The notes beneath the pieces were generated by a model that did no database searches, was not told the DNA's origin, and worked only from the letters and a program-made list of their open reading frames with translations. The position numbers and the translations under genes were made by a program. Below are positions 47,172 through 57,724 of a stretch of DNA of 64,000 nucleotides, piece after piece (the first letter of the stretch is position 1; the number at the start of each line of letters is the position of its first letter). Where the stretch lies: the NCBI RefSeq assembly GCF_900110675.1, contig NZ_FOEN01000005.1:104604-168603 (forward strand), read 5' to 3'. Origin of the DNA: Ignavigranum ruoffiae. GTDB taxonomy: Bacteria; Bacillota; Bacilli; Lactobacillales; Aerococcaceae.

Positions 47172-48567
47172 GAAGTAGCCCTCGCTCTCTTGCTTGGCGA
47201 TTCATCGCTCTAATCTCCTGCTGAGCTTCAATCATCGTCTTTGAGATGCCATAATGAGCATAATAGAGTTGTCCCGCAGGAAAATCCGGTCGTCTTCCCA
47301 CTCGGCCACTCATTTGGACCAAGGCAGCCCGACTATACTTCTTATCTTCAGCCCCAATAATGCTGACATGACAATTCGTAAAGGTGACGCCACGTTCTAA
47401 AATGGTTGTGGAAATCAAACCCTTGAGTTGTCCCTGTCTTAGCTGATTCACTTTATCTTTTCGTTGTGGATCACGAGCATGAACACAGGCTAATCCTTGA
47501 AAATCGGGTAAGGATTCAAGCCAGTTAAATAAAGCTTCGGCCAAAGGAATGCTAGGCATAAAAATTAAGCGGATGCCTTCACCTTGAATAAATTGCTGTA
47601 GATGTTTTAATAACTTGCCTTTATCAGCTTGATTGATAATTTGTTGACGCCAGTTACCCAACCAGACAAATTGTGGCTCAGGCAAGGGATGACCGTGGAA
47701 GCGTGCCGGTAAACAGGTCTGCTTCAGCTCTCCCTGAGATAGTTGTAGCCGTAATCGGTCATCAGGTGTAGCAGTAAGATAGATTAATTTTCCTGTATTT
47801 GGCATAACTGCCCGCCGGGCGGCAAAATGCAAGGATAGATCATCTGCATAAGGAAAGGCATCAACTTCATCCATGATTAGCAGATCAAAAGCTGCCTTAA
47901 ATCGTAACAATTGATGACTGGTGGCTATAATCAGCGGACAATATTGCTGTACCGGCTCAGATTCGCCATAGAAAAGGCCAATATGAACTTGATTAAAGGC
48001 AGCCTGAAGACGTGGATACAATTCTAGACAGACATCAATTCTAGGCGAGGCTAAGCAGACCCGGCCTGAGTGAATTAAAACTTGATTTATCACGGGGAAA
48101 ATCATCTCGGTCTTACCGGCCCCGGTTACCGCATGCACCAAATGGGGATGATCTGGATCAGTTAGACTTTGGCATAACTCTTGACTGGCCCGTTGCTGTT
48201 CTGCTGAAAGTTGACCAAACCAAGTTAGATACGATTCATATTTCGCTGTGATTTGCTGGTGCTGACTAGGTAGATAGTAGAGTTCTTCACCCTGACACAT
48301 TCGGCCCATGGTTAAACAATTCAAACAATAGACCAAGCCCTGCTGACAAGAAGAACTTTCGGGCTGTTCAAGAAATTGCTTGGGATCTTGATTATGACAA
48401 CGTCCACAGCACCAACCCTTTTCGGTCTCTTCAATCATGGGCAATCGTACTAAATCAGAAAAACACGGGAGATCTTCTAGAACTTTACCATTAAATTGCA
48501 TTTCAATCTCATGACGACTTAATAAGCGACCCCACAATAAAGCTTCTTCAAACTGAATGGTCATCAA
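47164..48567 (-). CDS. comFA: ComFA, competence DNA helicase-like ATPase
   Basis: A 467-residue superfamily 2 helicase with an N-terminal zinc cluster (CCGRCHNQ, CLNCLTMG). Motif I is AVTGAGKTE, motif II LLIMDEVDAFP, motif III TATPD and motif VI QMSGRVGRRPD. ComFA helps move incoming single strands across the membrane. AAAGGGAG precedes the double ATG. No streptococcal-type ComX (CIN) box was recognised upstream. Confidence 0.94.
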   Translation of the reverse strand: MMTIQFEEALLWGRLLSRHEIEMQFNGKVLEDLPCFSDLVRLPMIEETEKGWCCGRCHNQDPKQFLEQPESSSCQQGLVYCLNCLTMGRMCQGEELYYLPSQHQQITAKYESYLTWFGQLSAEQQRASQELCQSLTDPDHPHLVHAVTGAGKTEMIFPVINQVLIHSGRVCLASPRIDVCLELYPRLQAAFNQVHIGLFYGESEPVQQYCPLIIATSHQLLRFKAAFDLLIMDEVDAFPYADDLSLHFAARRAVMPNTGKLIYLTATPDDRLRLQLSQGELKQTCLPARFHGHPLPEPQFVWLGNWRQQIINQADKGKLLKHLQQFIQGEGIRLIFMPSIPLAEALFNWLESLPDFQGLACVHARDPQRKDKVNQLRQGQLKGLISTTILERGVTFTNCHVSIIGAEDKKYSRAALVQMSGRVGRRPDFPAGQLYYAHYGISKTMIEAQQEIRAMNRQARERGLLHD

Positions 48568-48612
48568 CTCCCTTTACAAGGAAGATACACAAAAACAAAG
48601 CAAAAACAAAAA

Positions 48613-48630
48613 AACTAGCCGTAGCTAGCT
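48613..48630 (-). terminator. degV terminator
   Basis: GCTAGC-type 5- to 6-bp stem (CTAGC at 48615, GCTAG at 48624) followed on the minus strand by TTTTTTT, nine bases after the degV stop. Confidence 0.75.
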
Positions 48631-48638
48631 TAAGAAAT

Positions 48639-49508
48639 TTATTCAATATGCGGAAGAACGCCAAAACCAACCAGGCCTTTCCCAGTATGAGTACCTAGGA
48701 CTGGCGAAGCCCAACCAATCGATAATAGATGTTCAGCACCAAATTTTTGCTCAAATTGTTGATGGAGCTCAGTCGCTTCGTCATAAGCATCGGTATGAAC
48801 AATGGCTATATCATAGCCCTCAGGGCACTCTTTGACCAAATCTTCAGCCCAAGTTTGAAATTCTTGATAAACCTTTTTGGTCGTCCGAATTTTATCGTGA
48901 ACCACCATCTCTCCCGCAGGATTGAAGGTCAGAATGGGCCGAATCTTGAGAACATTTCCGAGCATGGCTCCGGTAGCACTAAGACGGCCACCCTTGGTCA
49001 AATTATTCAAATCTTGGACCATAAAATAAACTTTAGTTCGGACAACTAAGGATTCCATGGCTTGGGTTAACTGCTCAAAAGAGTAACCTCGTTCATGCAA
49101 AGCGATACATTGCCTTACCATGCCAAGGACCGCCACTGAGGCTGATTTCGAATCAACAACATAGGTTTTTAATTTATCTGCATAATCTTGCATGACTAAT
49201 TGCGCACTCGCCGATGTTCCACTGATTTTTCCTGATAAATGAAAAGCAATCACCGCATCATAACCCTCTTCGACGATTTGATCCATTAAAGTATAATATT
49301 CACCGATCTGCGGTTGTGAGGTGGAGGGTAATTCTTCTGCTTGAGCCAGACGCTGATAAAAGCCCTTGTTCTTGGCACCATCTACACTATCAACCATACT
49401 TTGGCCATCGGCAAAATTGATCCATAAATTTACCTGAAAAAGATCAGGATAAGTTGATAAAGGGGGGACTAAACCAGCCGTACTATCAACAATAATCGCT
49501 AATTTCAT
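48639..49508 (-). CDS. DegV-family fatty-acid-binding protein
   Basis: A 289-residue DegV/FakB-like protein. The start at 49508 follows AAGGAG and gives MKLAIIVDSTAGL. Family marks are TSQPQIGEYY, the loop GKISGTSASAQL and the lipid-pocket region around GLVGFGVLPHIE. FakB proteins carry a fatty acid to the kinase FakA for exogenous fatty-acid use. No fakA is in this window, so the role is by family. It is divergent from the YigZ-family gene. Confidence 0.9.
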   Translation of the reverse strand: MKLAIIVDSTAGLVPPLSTYPDLFQVNLWINFADGQSMVDSVDGAKNKGFYQRLAQAEELPSTSQPQIGEYYTLMDQIVEEGYDAVIAFHLSGKISGTSASAQLVMQDYADKLKTYVVDSKSASVAVLGMVRQCIALHERGYSFEQLTQAMESLVVRTKVYFMVQDLNNLTKGGRLSATGAMLGNVLKIRPILTFNPAGEMVVHDKIRTTKKVYQEFQTWAEDLVKECPEGYDIAIVHTDAYDEATELHQQFEQKFGAEHLLSIGWASPVLGTHTGKGLVGFGVLPHIE

Positions 49509-49613
49509 ATGACTCTCCTTATCATTCATTGTAAAAAGCCCGAAGGCTTGATAATGATTCCGCTTATTCCTTCACTCCATGTTATACTTAAACTTAGAAT
49601 GAGGTGTAGTTCA

Positions 49614-50270
49614 ATGATTCATTATTATAGCATTAAGCAAGCTCAAACAAGTGAAATCACTATAAAAAAATCTAGATTCATCTGTTATCTCTTGCCAATC
49701 GAGGATGAAACAGACTTCCTGCAAAAATTGGCAGAGATTAAAAAATCGCATTATAAAGCCACCCACCATTGTTACGCTTATATTTTAAACGATGACAGTT
49801 CAATTCAAAAGTCGGCCGACGATGGAGAACCGAAAGGGACTGCGGGGCTACCAATCTTAGAAGTCTTAAAACAAAACGAATTAACTTATATCATGGCCGT
49901 GGTGGTACGCTATTATGGTGGCATAAAACTAGGCGCTGGCGGTCTGATTCGCGCCTATTCTTCAGCGGTCAGCCAAACGTTAGAAAATACCTCGCTTATT
50001 AAGAATATTAGCCAAGACATCATAGAAATTCAACTAAATTATACCCAAAATGATTTATTCGACCGTTTCCTACAAGAGCAAACATCCGCTCTTACTGTCT
50101 TAGGCACAGAATATACCGACAAAGTCTCTTATCGTTTGGCTCTCGACCCTGATAAACATCAACAATATCAGCAAATCATCAATGACCTGCTAAAAGGTCA
50201 AATGCAGTGGACTCAGTTAGGCGACCAGCGGGTGGATGCCGATTATATCCCTGAAAGATGGAAAGATTAA
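49614..50270 (+). CDS. yvyE: YigZ/IMPACT-family protein
   Basis: A 218-residue protein. The start at 49614 has GAGGTG upstream and gives MIHYYSIKQAQTSEI; 35 upstream in-frame codons overlap degV and lack homology. The UPF0029/IMPACT domain shows KKSRFICYL, ATHHCYAY, DDGEPKGTAG and VVVRYYGGIKLGAGGL. The family's biochemical role is not settled. It is one of three plus-strand genes and overlaps the end of tagO tail to tail by four bases. Confidence 0.93.
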   Translation: MIHYYSIKQAQTSEITIKKSRFICYLLPIEDETDFLQKLAEIKKSHYKATHHCYAYILNDDSSIQKSADDGEPKGTAGLPILEVLKQNELTYIMAVVVRYYGGIKLGAGGLIRAYSSAVSQTLENTSLIKNISQDIIEIQLNYTQNDLFDRFLQEQTSALTVLGTEYTDKVSYRLALDPDKHQQYQQIINDLLKGQMQWTQLGDQRVDADYIPERWKD

Positions 50271-51274
50271 GGCTTATCTTGACCCAAACGGTACATCCAC
50301 CAAGATAGGCCGAGGATTATCATCAGAGTTGCGCCCATTATCCAGGACCGATACGCCCTAAATTGTTGCGCTGAAATGGCTAATATGGCAAATACAATGG
50401 TAATACCGACCATAATGCCAACGATTTTCGGATTAGAATAACCCATCCGCGTCAGACGGTGGTGAACATGGTCTTGGTCACGTTGAACAATCGATTGACC
50501 GGTTATTAAGCGACGAAAAATCGCATAGGAAGTATCAAATAATGGAACAACATAGACAAATACCGGTAAAATCATGGTGAAAAACGAGGCATTCTTCAGA
50601 TGGGTCACACTAAGAGCAGCATACATAAAGCCAATAAATAAAGCACCGGTATCACCTAGATAAATGCGGGCTGGAGACCAATTAAAAGGAAGAAAGCCTA
50701 AAATAGCTAGAAATAATAATAATAATAACATCAAAAAAGCCAACCGAATCGACGAAGAAAAAAGTAAACTGGTTAAAGCTAAGATGAACAAACTGGTCAG
50801 ACTAACACTACCAGCTAGACCATCGACCCCATCTAATAAATTTACCGCATTGGTCACAAAATAAATCCATAGAATCGTTAATATATAAGAGATGAATCTA
50901 AAAACTAAAGGGGACAGATTAGGTAATAGAATCGAAGAAAATTCTACTTCGGTTAAAAAATAAACCATGTTGGCCGCCAAGAGAATGCCTAGAGATTTTT
51001 GCCAAGGTTTTAATACCAGATAATCATCAAAAATACCCGTAATTAAGACGACTAAAGAACTTAAAAAAATATAACTTTGACTGGTATGACCGATTAATGT
51101 AGGGAACAACGCGAAAAATCCGGTCCAAAAGCTGATAAAGATAGCTAATCCGCCAAAAGTTGGCGGATGTTGTTTATTTCTATGATGTAGATATTTCCAT
51201 AACAAATAAGTCAGTAGGCTGGAGGAAAGTAAAGTATAGATTGCTGTCAACAGAATTTTCAAGCCATAATTCAC
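50267..51274 (-). CDS. tagO: TagO/WecA-type undecaprenyl-phosphate GlcNAc-1-phosphate transferase
   Basis: A 335-residue membrane protein with about ten membrane segments that begins wall teichoic acid or polysaccharide synthesis by moving GlcNAc-1-P to undecaprenyl phosphate. The family motifs are PTFGGLAIF, GIFDDYLVLKPW, VNLLDGVDGLAG, LGDTGALFIGF and DHVHHRL. The start is GTG with AGGAGG upstream. It lies 21 bases upstream of nothing related; nadE precedes it on the same strand. Confidence 0.92.
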   Translation of the reverse strand: MNYGLKILLTAIYTLLSSSLLTYLLWKYLHHRNKQHPPTFGGLAIFISFWTGFFALFPTLIGHTSQSYIFLSSLVVLITGIFDDYLVLKPWQKSLGILLAANMVYFLTEVEFSSILLPNLSPLVFRFISYILTILWIYFVTNAVNLLDGVDGLAGSVSLTSLFILALTSLLFSSSIRLAFLMLLLLLFLAILGFLPFNWSPARIYLGDTGALFIGFMYAALSVTHLKNASFFTMILPVFVYVVPLFDTSYAIFRRLITGQSIVQRDQDHVHHRLTRMGYSNPKIVGIMVGITIVFAILAISAQQFRAYRSWIMGATLMIILGLSWWMYRLGQDKP

Positions 51275-51295
51275 TTGATTTCCTCCTTTGCTCTC

Positions 51296-52129
51296 TTAAG
51301 CTTTACGCCAAAAATCGTCAAAAACGGTAATCGGTAAATGTCGTTTGTGTTGGGTCTTCAGATACCATTGTTCAATTCGTTCAGCATCCATTTCGTCAAT
51401 ACTTAGGCCCGTTAAATATTGATCAATGGCTTCATAGGATACACCCAACGCAACCTCGTCAGCCTGTAAAGGGCGGTCACTTTCTAAATCAGCTACTGGA
51501 ACCTTCAGGTAAAGTTGGTCAGCTGCCCCTAAGTACTGCAACATTTGCCGACCTTGTTGCTTAGTCAGACGCCAGAGTGGCATTAAATCAGCTGCCCCAT
51601 CGCCAAATTTGGTAAAGAAACCCGTAACACTTTCCGCCGCATGATCTGTGCCCAAGACCGCTCCATTGGTTTGACCGGCAATCGCATATTGAACAATCAT
51701 TCTTTGGCGAGCTTTAACATTCCCCCGATTGAAATCAGATAGAGGCAAACCACTGTCGGCCAAAGATTGAGCCATGGCATCAGTAGCTGGTTGAATGTTG
51801 ACGGTCATGACTTGGTCGGCTTGGATAAAATCTAGCGCGGCCTGGGCATCAGCTTCATCAAGTTGTTGGCCATAAGGTAGCCGAACAGCAATAAATTTAT
51901 AATCTGTGCGACCGGTCTCTTGTCTCAATTCTTCAATGGCTAATTGAGACAACCGGCCTAAGAGCGTTGAGTCTTGTCCACCACTAATCCCCAAAACATA
52001 AGACTGCATAAAAGGATAAGCTAACAAATAGTCTTTCAGAAAGTCAATCGTTCGCCGAACTTCCTCTTCTGGATTAATCTGTGCTTGGACTTTTAGCGTG
52101 TTTATGATTTCTGCTTGTAAAGGTCGCAT
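51296..52129 (-). CDS. nadE: Ammonia-dependent NAD synthetase
   Basis: NadE converts deamido-NAD to NAD with ATP and ammonia. The 277-residue protein has the P-loop-like [31 protein letters not shown] and the C-terminal [13 protein letters not shown]. It has no glutaminase domain, so free ammonia is the donor. AAGGAGG precedes the start. It lies 11 bases after pncB, together a two-step route from nicotinate to NAD (the adenylyl transferase is not here). Confidence 0.96.
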   Translation of the reverse strand: MRPLQAEIINTLKVQAQINPEEEVRRTIDFLKDYLLAYPFMQSYVLGISGGQDSTLLGRLSQLAIEELRQETGRTDYKFIAVRLPYGQQLDEADAQAALDFIQADQVMTVNIQPATDAMAQSLADSGLPLSDFNRGNVKARQRMIVQYAIAGQTNGAVLGTDHAAESVTGFFTKFGDGAADLMPLWRLTKQQGRQMLQYLGAADQLYLKVPVADLESDRPLQADEVALGVSYEAIDQYLTGLSIDEMDAERIEQWYLKTQHKRHLPITVFDDFWRKA

Positions 52130-52140
52130 AAGGGCCTCCT

Positions 52141-53628
52141 TTAGTCTTGCTTTTTCTCAATCGACTTAACTTCTTGACGGACTTTATTTTTGATTTCCTG
52201 AATGCTTTGCATTTTAGCATCATAAAGATCCTGAGATAAATCGACCGGATATTCTTCCGGATTGAGAATACGTTTGTATTCGTCCCATAATTGATCATAG
52301 TTACTGCTCGCATATTCTTTAATTGCTTCAATTTCCGGCAATGAATAGATTAATACTCCTCGGTCGAAAATAGTCTGCAATAATGGACGGGCAGTGAAAT
52401 CAACCACTGTCTTGTTAATATAGGTATGAACCGGATGGAACATAAATAACTCATCTAATAAATCCGGACGTTCATGAATAAAGGTTACCAAATCACCTTG
52501 TGACTTGCCATCACAATTACGCGTAATCCGCCACACTTGTTTAATGCCAGGGGTTGACATTTTAGAAGCATTACTTGATATCTTCATGGTTGGCACCAGA
52601 TGACCTTGATCATCTTCAATGGAAACAAGTTTATATACTGCTCCTAAAGCGGGTTGATCGAAAGCGGTAATAATCTTGGTTCCCACGCCCCAATCATTAA
52701 TTTTGGCCCCTTGCATCCGTAAATTTAGAATGGTTTTCTCATCTAAATCATTGGAGGCCACAATATGCGCTTCAGGGAAGCCCGCTTCATCCAATTGTTC
52801 ACGAATTCGCTTAGACTGATAGGCCATATCACCGGAGTCAATGCGCACGCCTAAGAAATTAATCTTATCGCCCATTTCTTTAGCAACACGGATCGCATTG
52901 GGGATGCCAGAACGTAAAGTGTCGTAGGTATCAACTAAGAATACCACATCACGGTGAGTTTCAGCATAAGCCTTAAAGGCTGTATATTCGTCACGGTAGG
53001 CCTGGACCAATGAATGAGCATGGGTACCCGAAACCGGTAGGCCGAATAATTTGCCAGCGCGAACATTTGAAGTAGAATCGAAACCACCGATATAAGCAGC
53101 CCGGGTCCCCCATAAGGCTGCATCCATTTCTTGGGCTCGCCGTGACCCAAATTCAGATAATTTATCATTCTCTCCGACTACCGAGCGAATCCGCGCCGCC
53201 TTGGTGGCAATCAACGTTTGATAATTAATAATATTTAAAATGGCTGTTTCAACTAATTGACATTGGCCTAAGGGGCCTTCGACTTGGATCAGAGGTTCAT
53301 TAGCAAAGCACAATTCTCCTTCAACCATCGACCGAATCGTCAATTCAAATTTCATCTCCGCGAGATAGGTCAGAAATTCCTCAGGATAAAGTTGGAGACT
53401 AGCTAGGTAGTCTAAGTCCGTTTGGGTAAATTTCAGTTCAGAGATAAAATGAACCACTTTCTCCAGACCGGCAAAGATTGCATAACCATTCTCAAAAGGA
53501 TGGTTACGAAAATACGCCTCAAATACTGTTTGACGGCGATCAATCCCTTTTTTCCAATAGGTATAGAGCATGTTTATTTGATATAGATCCGTGTGCAACA
53601 TGAGACTATCATCAGCATAATGATACAT
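52141..53628 (-). CDS. pncB: Nicotinate phosphoribosyltransferase
   Basis: PncB joins nicotinate to PRPP with ATP to give nicotinate mononucleotide. The 495-residue protein starts [17 protein letters not shown] and carries [32 protein letters not shown] and GVGTKI, all typical of the family. A TACAAT -10 lies upstream near 53675. It starts the pncB-nadE unit. Confidence 0.96.
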   Translation of the reverse strand: MYHYADDSLMLHTDLYQINMLYTYWKKGIDRRQTVFEAYFRNHPFENGYAIFAGLEKVVHFISELKFTQTDLDYLASLQLYPEEFLTYLAEMKFELTIRSMVEGELCFANEPLIQVEGPLGQCQLVETAILNIINYQTLIATKAARIRSVVGENDKLSEFGSRRAQEMDAALWGTRAAYIGGFDSTSNVRAGKLFGLPVSGTHAHSLVQAYRDEYTAFKAYAETHRDVVFLVDTYDTLRSGIPNAIRVAKEMGDKINFLGVRIDSGDMAYQSKRIREQLDEAGFPEAHIVASNDLDEKTILNLRMQGAKINDWGVGTKIITAFDQPALGAVYKLVSIEDDQGHLVPTMKISSNASKMSTPGIKQVWRITRNCDGKSQGDLVTFIHERPDLLDELFMFHPVHTYINKTVVDFTARPLLQTIFDRGVLIYSLPEIEAIKEYASSNYDQLWDEYKRILNPEEYPVDLSQDLYDAKMQSIQEIKNKVRQEVKSIEKKQD

Positions 53629-53699
53629 AATTAACTCCTCATAGTTATTCTTTCATATAGTTTCTATTATTGTATCATAATTAAAAATTAATTAACAAA

Positions 53700-53736
53700 G
53701 AAGCGGTAACTTTATAAAAAGATGAGTTACCGCTTC
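53700..53736 (-). terminator. Terminator of the DUF6612-type gene
   Basis: GAAGCGGTAACT and AGTTACCGCTTC form a perfect 12-bp stem, 20 bases after the stop codon. The minus strand continues TTTGTTAATT, so it is not a strong T-run. Confidence 0.8.
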
Positions 53737-53756
53737 TACTTATGTTGAATATTTAA

Positions 53757-54851
53757 TTAATTAGCAGAAGTCTCTTCAACAGTGGTTTCTTCAACTGCTG
53801 ATGCATCTTCGCTTTCAGAATCTTCTTGAGATTCGTCATTGGCTTCTGAAGACTCATCACCAGATTCATCCATTTCCATGGATTCGGTTGGTTGTTCAGG
53901 GGCGTCTGCTGGTTTTTGAATATCAAAGCTTTCACCATGGTTAGAGAAGTTGATTTCATAGGTTAATTGACCATTTCCCTTAACACCTAGGGCTTCTGGA
54001 TCCATACCTAAGGCCTTAGCAATATGAGTTTCATCCGCACTCATGGCGAAAATCATCTTCATTAATTTATAACCATCTTTAGAATAGTGCATTTCCAATT
54101 GATCAAATAATTCAACCGCTAAGTTTAAGAAATTATTGAAGTAGTAATCAATTTGATCACGTTGAGCATCGGTAAATTCAACGCCTTGATCTTCTGCTTG
54201 TTTTTGAGCTTGAGCGATGGCTTCTTCTTTAATTGCTTCAATATCAAGCACTTCGTTCATATCGGTCCAGAAAGCTTGTGGATCAATGCCTTCTTTTAGA
54301 CGAAGAATATACATATCATCGGTTTCTTCTAAATCATAATACTTAGCCATCTTTTCATTGACTGCTGCAGTATCGATTGATTCTTCTTGAGCCTTAGCTT
54401 CGTTATAGGCATCGGTAATCTCTTTCTCGGTCTCCGTGAAATCTTGAGTAGACCATTCTTTGCCATCAAAAACATAGAGCATACCTTCGACTAAGGTTAG
54501 GACCGCTTGCTCACTAATTTCTTCGGTTTGAACTTCAGATCCACTTTCCTCAGCAGTTCCATTAGCTACTGTTCCAGTCACTGACAATTCAGTATTGGCT
54601 GAAAAACGTGGGTCAACATTATACATGAAAGGCCCGGAAACATTGAGGTCAATCATTGGTGTCCCCTCCATCTCAAAGAAGACATGGGCATTGAGATCTC
54701 CTTTAGCAGATTCAATATCTTTATTTGCTGCAGAAATCTCATTTAATACCGTTGCGATATCGGTTTCTTGGGCTGAAACCGCAGGCGCCATTCCAACAAC
54801 AAATAGCATCATAGCTAAAATATAAGAAAAGATTTTTGTTAATTTTTTCAT
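53757..54851 (-). CDS. Secreted DUF6612-type protein with acidic tail
   Basis: A 364-residue exported protein. The start at 54851 follows AGGAGG and opens a signal peptide (MKKLTKIFSY, cleavage likely at VSAQ). The mature part resembles the DUF6612 / YusA-like beta-rich lipoproteins of Firmicutes (ANKDIESAKGDLNAHVFFEM, LTYEINFSNHG). Those are usually lipid-anchored, but no lipobox Cys is present here. The last about 45 residues are Glu/Ser-rich. It is a single-gene unit with a terminator. Function unknown. Confidence 0.75.
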   Translation of the reverse strand: MKKLTKIFSYILAMMLFVVGMAPAVSAQETDIATVLNEISAANKDIESAKGDLNAHVFFEMEGTPMIDLNVSGPFMYNVDPRFSANTELSVTGTVANGTAEESGSEVQTEEISEQAVLTLVEGMLYVFDGKEWSTQDFTETEKEITDAYNEAKAQEESIDTAAVNEKMAKYYDLEETDDMYILRLKEGIDPQAFWTDMNEVLDIEAIKEEAIAQAQKQAEDQGVEFTDAQRDQIDYYFNNFLNLAVELFDQLEMHYSKDGYKLMKMIFAMSADETHIAKALGMDPEALGVKGNGQLTYEINFSNHGESFDIQKPADAPEQPTESMEMDESGDESSEANDESQEDSESEDASAVEETTVEETSAN

Positions 54852-54927
54852 AGTTTCCCCTCCTATGGGCATTATACCTTTTTTACGAAATTTTGGCTAA
54901 TAATAAGGGAGTCGCCGTTAAGAATAA

Positions 54928-56319
54928 TTAGCGAATAATTGTAATCTTATCGGCATAATCTTCCCAGGCGAATTCTTGATCGAGGACTTCTTCTAATCCA
55001 CGGGCAGATACCTTATCAAAGAGGATTTTAACCGTTTGGAAAAGCAATTTAAAATCAAAGGCCAGCGAATAATTCTTAATATATAAGAGGTCAAAATTTA
55101 GCTTATTATTAAAGTCCGTCGAATACTTGCCGTAAACTTGGGCATAACCCGTGATTCCAGCCCGCACATGATGTCTGAGTGAATAATATGGATTCAAATG
55201 CTTAAATTGTTCGACAAAGAATGGCCGCTCAGGTCGCGGGCCAACTAAGGACATGTCACCAATTAATACATTAATCAGTTGAGGCAGTTCATCAATCCGA
55301 GTACTGCGAATAAACTTACCGACTTTGGTCACTCGTTGATCGTTAGAGGTGGCTAAGACCGGTCCCGTATACTGCTCGGCGGTTGCACTCATTGAACGAA
55401 ATTTCAGGATATTGAAATTGCGATGATTCTTGGTTACCCGTTCTTGCTTATAAAAGACCGGCCCGGGTGAATCGGCTTTGATTGCTATTGCCGTCAGCAA
55501 GAAAATCGGTGAGGTAATGATTAATAAAATTAAGGAGACCGCAACATCTAGGACCCGTTTGATAATCGCTTCTTCCGCCGGAATTTCAAAACCAGAAACC
55601 TCAATTATACTTTCATCTTCGAAGTTCATAATATTTGGATTAACCATCATTAAGTTCTCAAAACTGGTTGAAATAAAGAGTTTTTTATTATTCTGCATCA
55701 AATATTCGTAGATTTGCAGACGTTCCTTCTCTTCGATATAACCGGTTAGATAGACAATATCTACTTCATCGACAAAACGTTTTACATTTTCATAATAGGC
55801 ATTCAGCACAACATGAGTAACTTCGTGCCGGCGGTTTTTCATTAAATCAAAATTTTTGACCGCTTCTAAAACGCGGTCTTCAGCCCCCACAATCATTATT
55901 TTCTTTTGACCACGCAGATATTGATACAATTTATACATGGTGCAATTGTAGATGACTAGGATAAAAATACTCACAAAAAAATTGATAAGAATGACTGAAC
56001 GCGGAAAACTTAACCAAGATCCCGCATAAGAGATTGCCATCATCAAGACAGACAAGACCAACTGACCTAAAATCGTCAAATAAAACAAATCACTAATGGT
56101 TTTATTATAAAAAATATAAGTACCAAAAAGTAAATTAATGATTATAAAGGCGAGGAAAATCCAGATATCTGCACTTTCAAAGGCTGAAAAGTTTTTAGCT
56201 GGAATGTCGCCCATAAATTTTAAATAGAAAGACGCATAAATGGATAATAAGGCCAACATGCCGGCAAAAAAGACAACAGCTATCTTCAGCAATTTATTCC
56301 AATCATTTTTTTTATTCAT
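54928..56319 (-). CDS. Polyprenyl-phosphate sugar-1-phosphate transferase (exopolysaccharide/capsule type)
   Basis: A 463-residue protein of the CpsE/WbaP class. Residues 1-130 hold four membrane segments, and 130-255 a CoA-binding-like middle domain (KKIMIVGAEDRV). The C-terminal catalytic part has KADSPGPVFYKQERV, FKFRSM-like LKFRSM, RSTRIDELPQLINVL, GPRPERPFF and PGITG-like RAGITGYAQVYG. It places the first sugar phosphate on undecaprenyl phosphate. AGGAGGAG precedes the ATG. No other polysaccharide genes adjoin it, so its pathway is encoded elsewhere. Confidence 0.9.
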   Translation of the reverse strand: MNKKNDWNKLLKIAVVFFAGMLALLSIYASFYLKFMGDIPAKNFSAFESADIWIFLAFIIINLLFGTYIFYNKTISDLFYLTILGQLVLSVLMMAISYAGSWLSFPRSVILINFFVSIFILVIYNCTMYKLYQYLRGQKKIMIVGAEDRVLEAVKNFDLMKNRRHEVTHVVLNAYYENVKRFVDEVDIVYLTGYIEEKERLQIYEYLMQNNKKLFISTSFENLMMVNPNIMNFEDESIIEVSGFEIPAEEAIIKRVLDVAVSLILLIITSPIFLLTAIAIKADSPGPVFYKQERVTKNHRNFNILKFRSMSATAEQYTGPVLATSNDQRVTKVGKFIRSTRIDELPQLINVLIGDMSLVGPRPERPFFVEQFKHLNPYYSLRHHVRAGITGYAQVYGKYSTDFNNKLNFDLLYIKNYSLAFDFKLLFQTVKILFDKVSARGLEEVLDQEFAWEDYADKITIIR

Positions 56320-56357
56320 ATTTCTCCTCCTTCCTTGAACATAATTAAACTAAGCTT

Positions 56358-56387
56358 ATTATAAGGGTTTCCCTAGCAAAACTCCAA
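56358..56387 (-). promoter_or_regulatory. Promoter of the sugar transferase gene
   Basis: TTGGAG (56382-56387) and TATAAT (56358-56363) with an 18-base spacer on the minus strand. It lies downstream of the candidate RNA, so the RNA is not the leader of this gene. Confidence 0.7.
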
Positions 56388-56472
56388 TAAATTTTGGTTT
56401 GAACAAGCTTTTACAGCTCCAGAGACAGGTTCCGCTAAGTATTGTTATCCACGTTTAAAGCATTCAACAATA

Positions 56473-56690
56473 AAAAACCGAATACTCACACCACAGACAT
56501 GATCCTTCAAACAATGTGTTTGGGGGGATCCACTAAATTTAGCCATGGCTTTCGAAGCAGCGGCTAAATATAAATGGAGGTTCTCCTTGATTGCTGTAGG
56601 GTAAATATTCGGCTGGTCTTTTTAACAGACGAACAGATGAGTGTTACTCATTAATTACTATCACCTGATCGATTTAGTGGATTAAACTGC
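56473..56690 (-). ncRNA. Candidate structured non-coding RNA of unknown class
   Basis: On the minus strand CCGAATA (56612-56606) pairs with TATTCGG (56484-56478), directly followed by TTTTTT. The helix continues with CTACAG pairing with CTGTGG. Inside are GGAG-AAC-CTCC, ATTTAGCC with GGCTAAAT, and CAAAC-ACATT-GTTTG, giving a multi-branched fold of about 135 bases. An 11-base stretch upstream (56672-56682) is exactly complementary to 56528-56538, which would disrupt that fold. There is no coding frame, and the next gene has its own promoter. A 6S-like RNA is possible from the rod-like shape but the sequence is not recognised; a prs 3' UTR element is the alternative. Confidence 0.45.
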
Positions 56691-56726
56691 TAGGACCATT
56701 CTTCTTTTGCGACTCGCCACAAACGT

Positions 56727-57710
56727 TTAGTCAATAATATTGAATTTCTCTTTAAAGAGCGGGCTCACTGAACGATTCTCGTGAATCCGTTTAATCGCTT
56801 CTGCCACCAATTGATCTATCGAGATAACTTCAATTTTGTCAATTTGTTTCTCTTCGGTCAATTGAATTGAATCCGTTACAATAATCTTCTTAATGACAGA
56901 TTCCTCAAGACGTTCGATAGCTGGGCCAGAGAGGACGGGATGGGTACAGGTTGCATAAACTTCTTTAGCTCCTCGATCAATCAGGGCTTTGGCTGCTAAG
57001 GTAATCGTTCCGGCAGTATCAATCATATCATCGATAATAACAGCCGTCTTACCTTCAACATCCCCGATAATATTCATTACTTCAGCCACATTAGCTCGAG
57101 GGCGTCGTTTATCCACAATCGCAATCGGTGATTTGAGGAATTCGGCTAACTTACGGGCCCGAGTAACGCCTCCGTGATCCGGAGATACCACTACCACATC
57201 ATCACCGACCAAACCATTATCAATAAAATAATTAGCTAGCAGCGGTGCCCCTAAAAGGTGGTCCACTGGAACATCAAAGAAGCCTTGAATTTGAGCAGCA
57301 TGAAGATCGAGGGCAATAATTCGGTCGGCACCGACCATCTCTAACATATTGGCCACTAATTTAGAAGTAATCGGTTCCCGCGGTTGCGCCTTGCGGTCTT
57401 GACGCGCATAGCCATAATAAGGAATCACCAAATTAATCATAGAAGCACTTGCCCGGCGTAGCGCATCAATGGTAATCATTAATTCCATTAAATTATCGTT
57501 CACCGGAGCCGAGGTCCCTTGAATGACATAAATTTGATCGCCACGAATACTTTCTTCGATACTTATCTTTATCTCACCATCGGCAAAACGTTCCACCGAA
57601 ATCTTACCTAATTCTACCCCGACTTCAGCAGCAATCTTCTCTGCTAGCGGTTGATTGGAACTTAGCGCAAAAATCTTTAACTTAGGATCCTTATAATGTT
57701 TTTGTAGCAC
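56727..57710 (-). CDS. prs: Ribose-phosphate pyrophosphokinase (PRPP synthetase)
   Basis: Prs makes PRPP from ribose 5-phosphate and ATP, the substrate for purines, pyrimidines, NAD and the PurR effector. The 327-residue protein has [42 protein letters not shown] and the PRPP loop [12 protein letters not shown]. The start is GTG with GGGGG upstream. It lies 14 bases after glmU, the standard glmU-prs pair. Confidence 0.96.
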   Translation of the reverse strand: MLQKHYKDPKLKIFALSSNQPLAEKIAAEVGVELGKISVERFADGEIKISIEESIRGDQIYVIQGTSAPVNDNLMELMITIDALRRASASMINLVIPYYGYARQDRKAQPREPITSKLVANMLEMVGADRIIALDLHAAQIQGFFDVPVDHLLGAPLLANYFIDNGLVGDDVVVVSPDHGGVTRARKLAEFLKSPIAIVDKRRPRANVAEVMNIIGDVEGKTAVIIDDMIDTAGTITLAAKALIDRGAKEVYATCTHPVLSGPAIERLEESVIKKIIVTDSIQLTEEKQIDKIEVISIDQLVAEAIKRIHENRSVSPLFKEKFNIID

Positions 57711-57724
57711 TGCAATACCCCCAT

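Noticed and set aside
49509..49613. 35-residue N-terminal extension of the YigZ/IMPACT protein
   Set aside because: It overlaps the degV start and promoter, while GAGGTG is well placed for the ATG at 49614.
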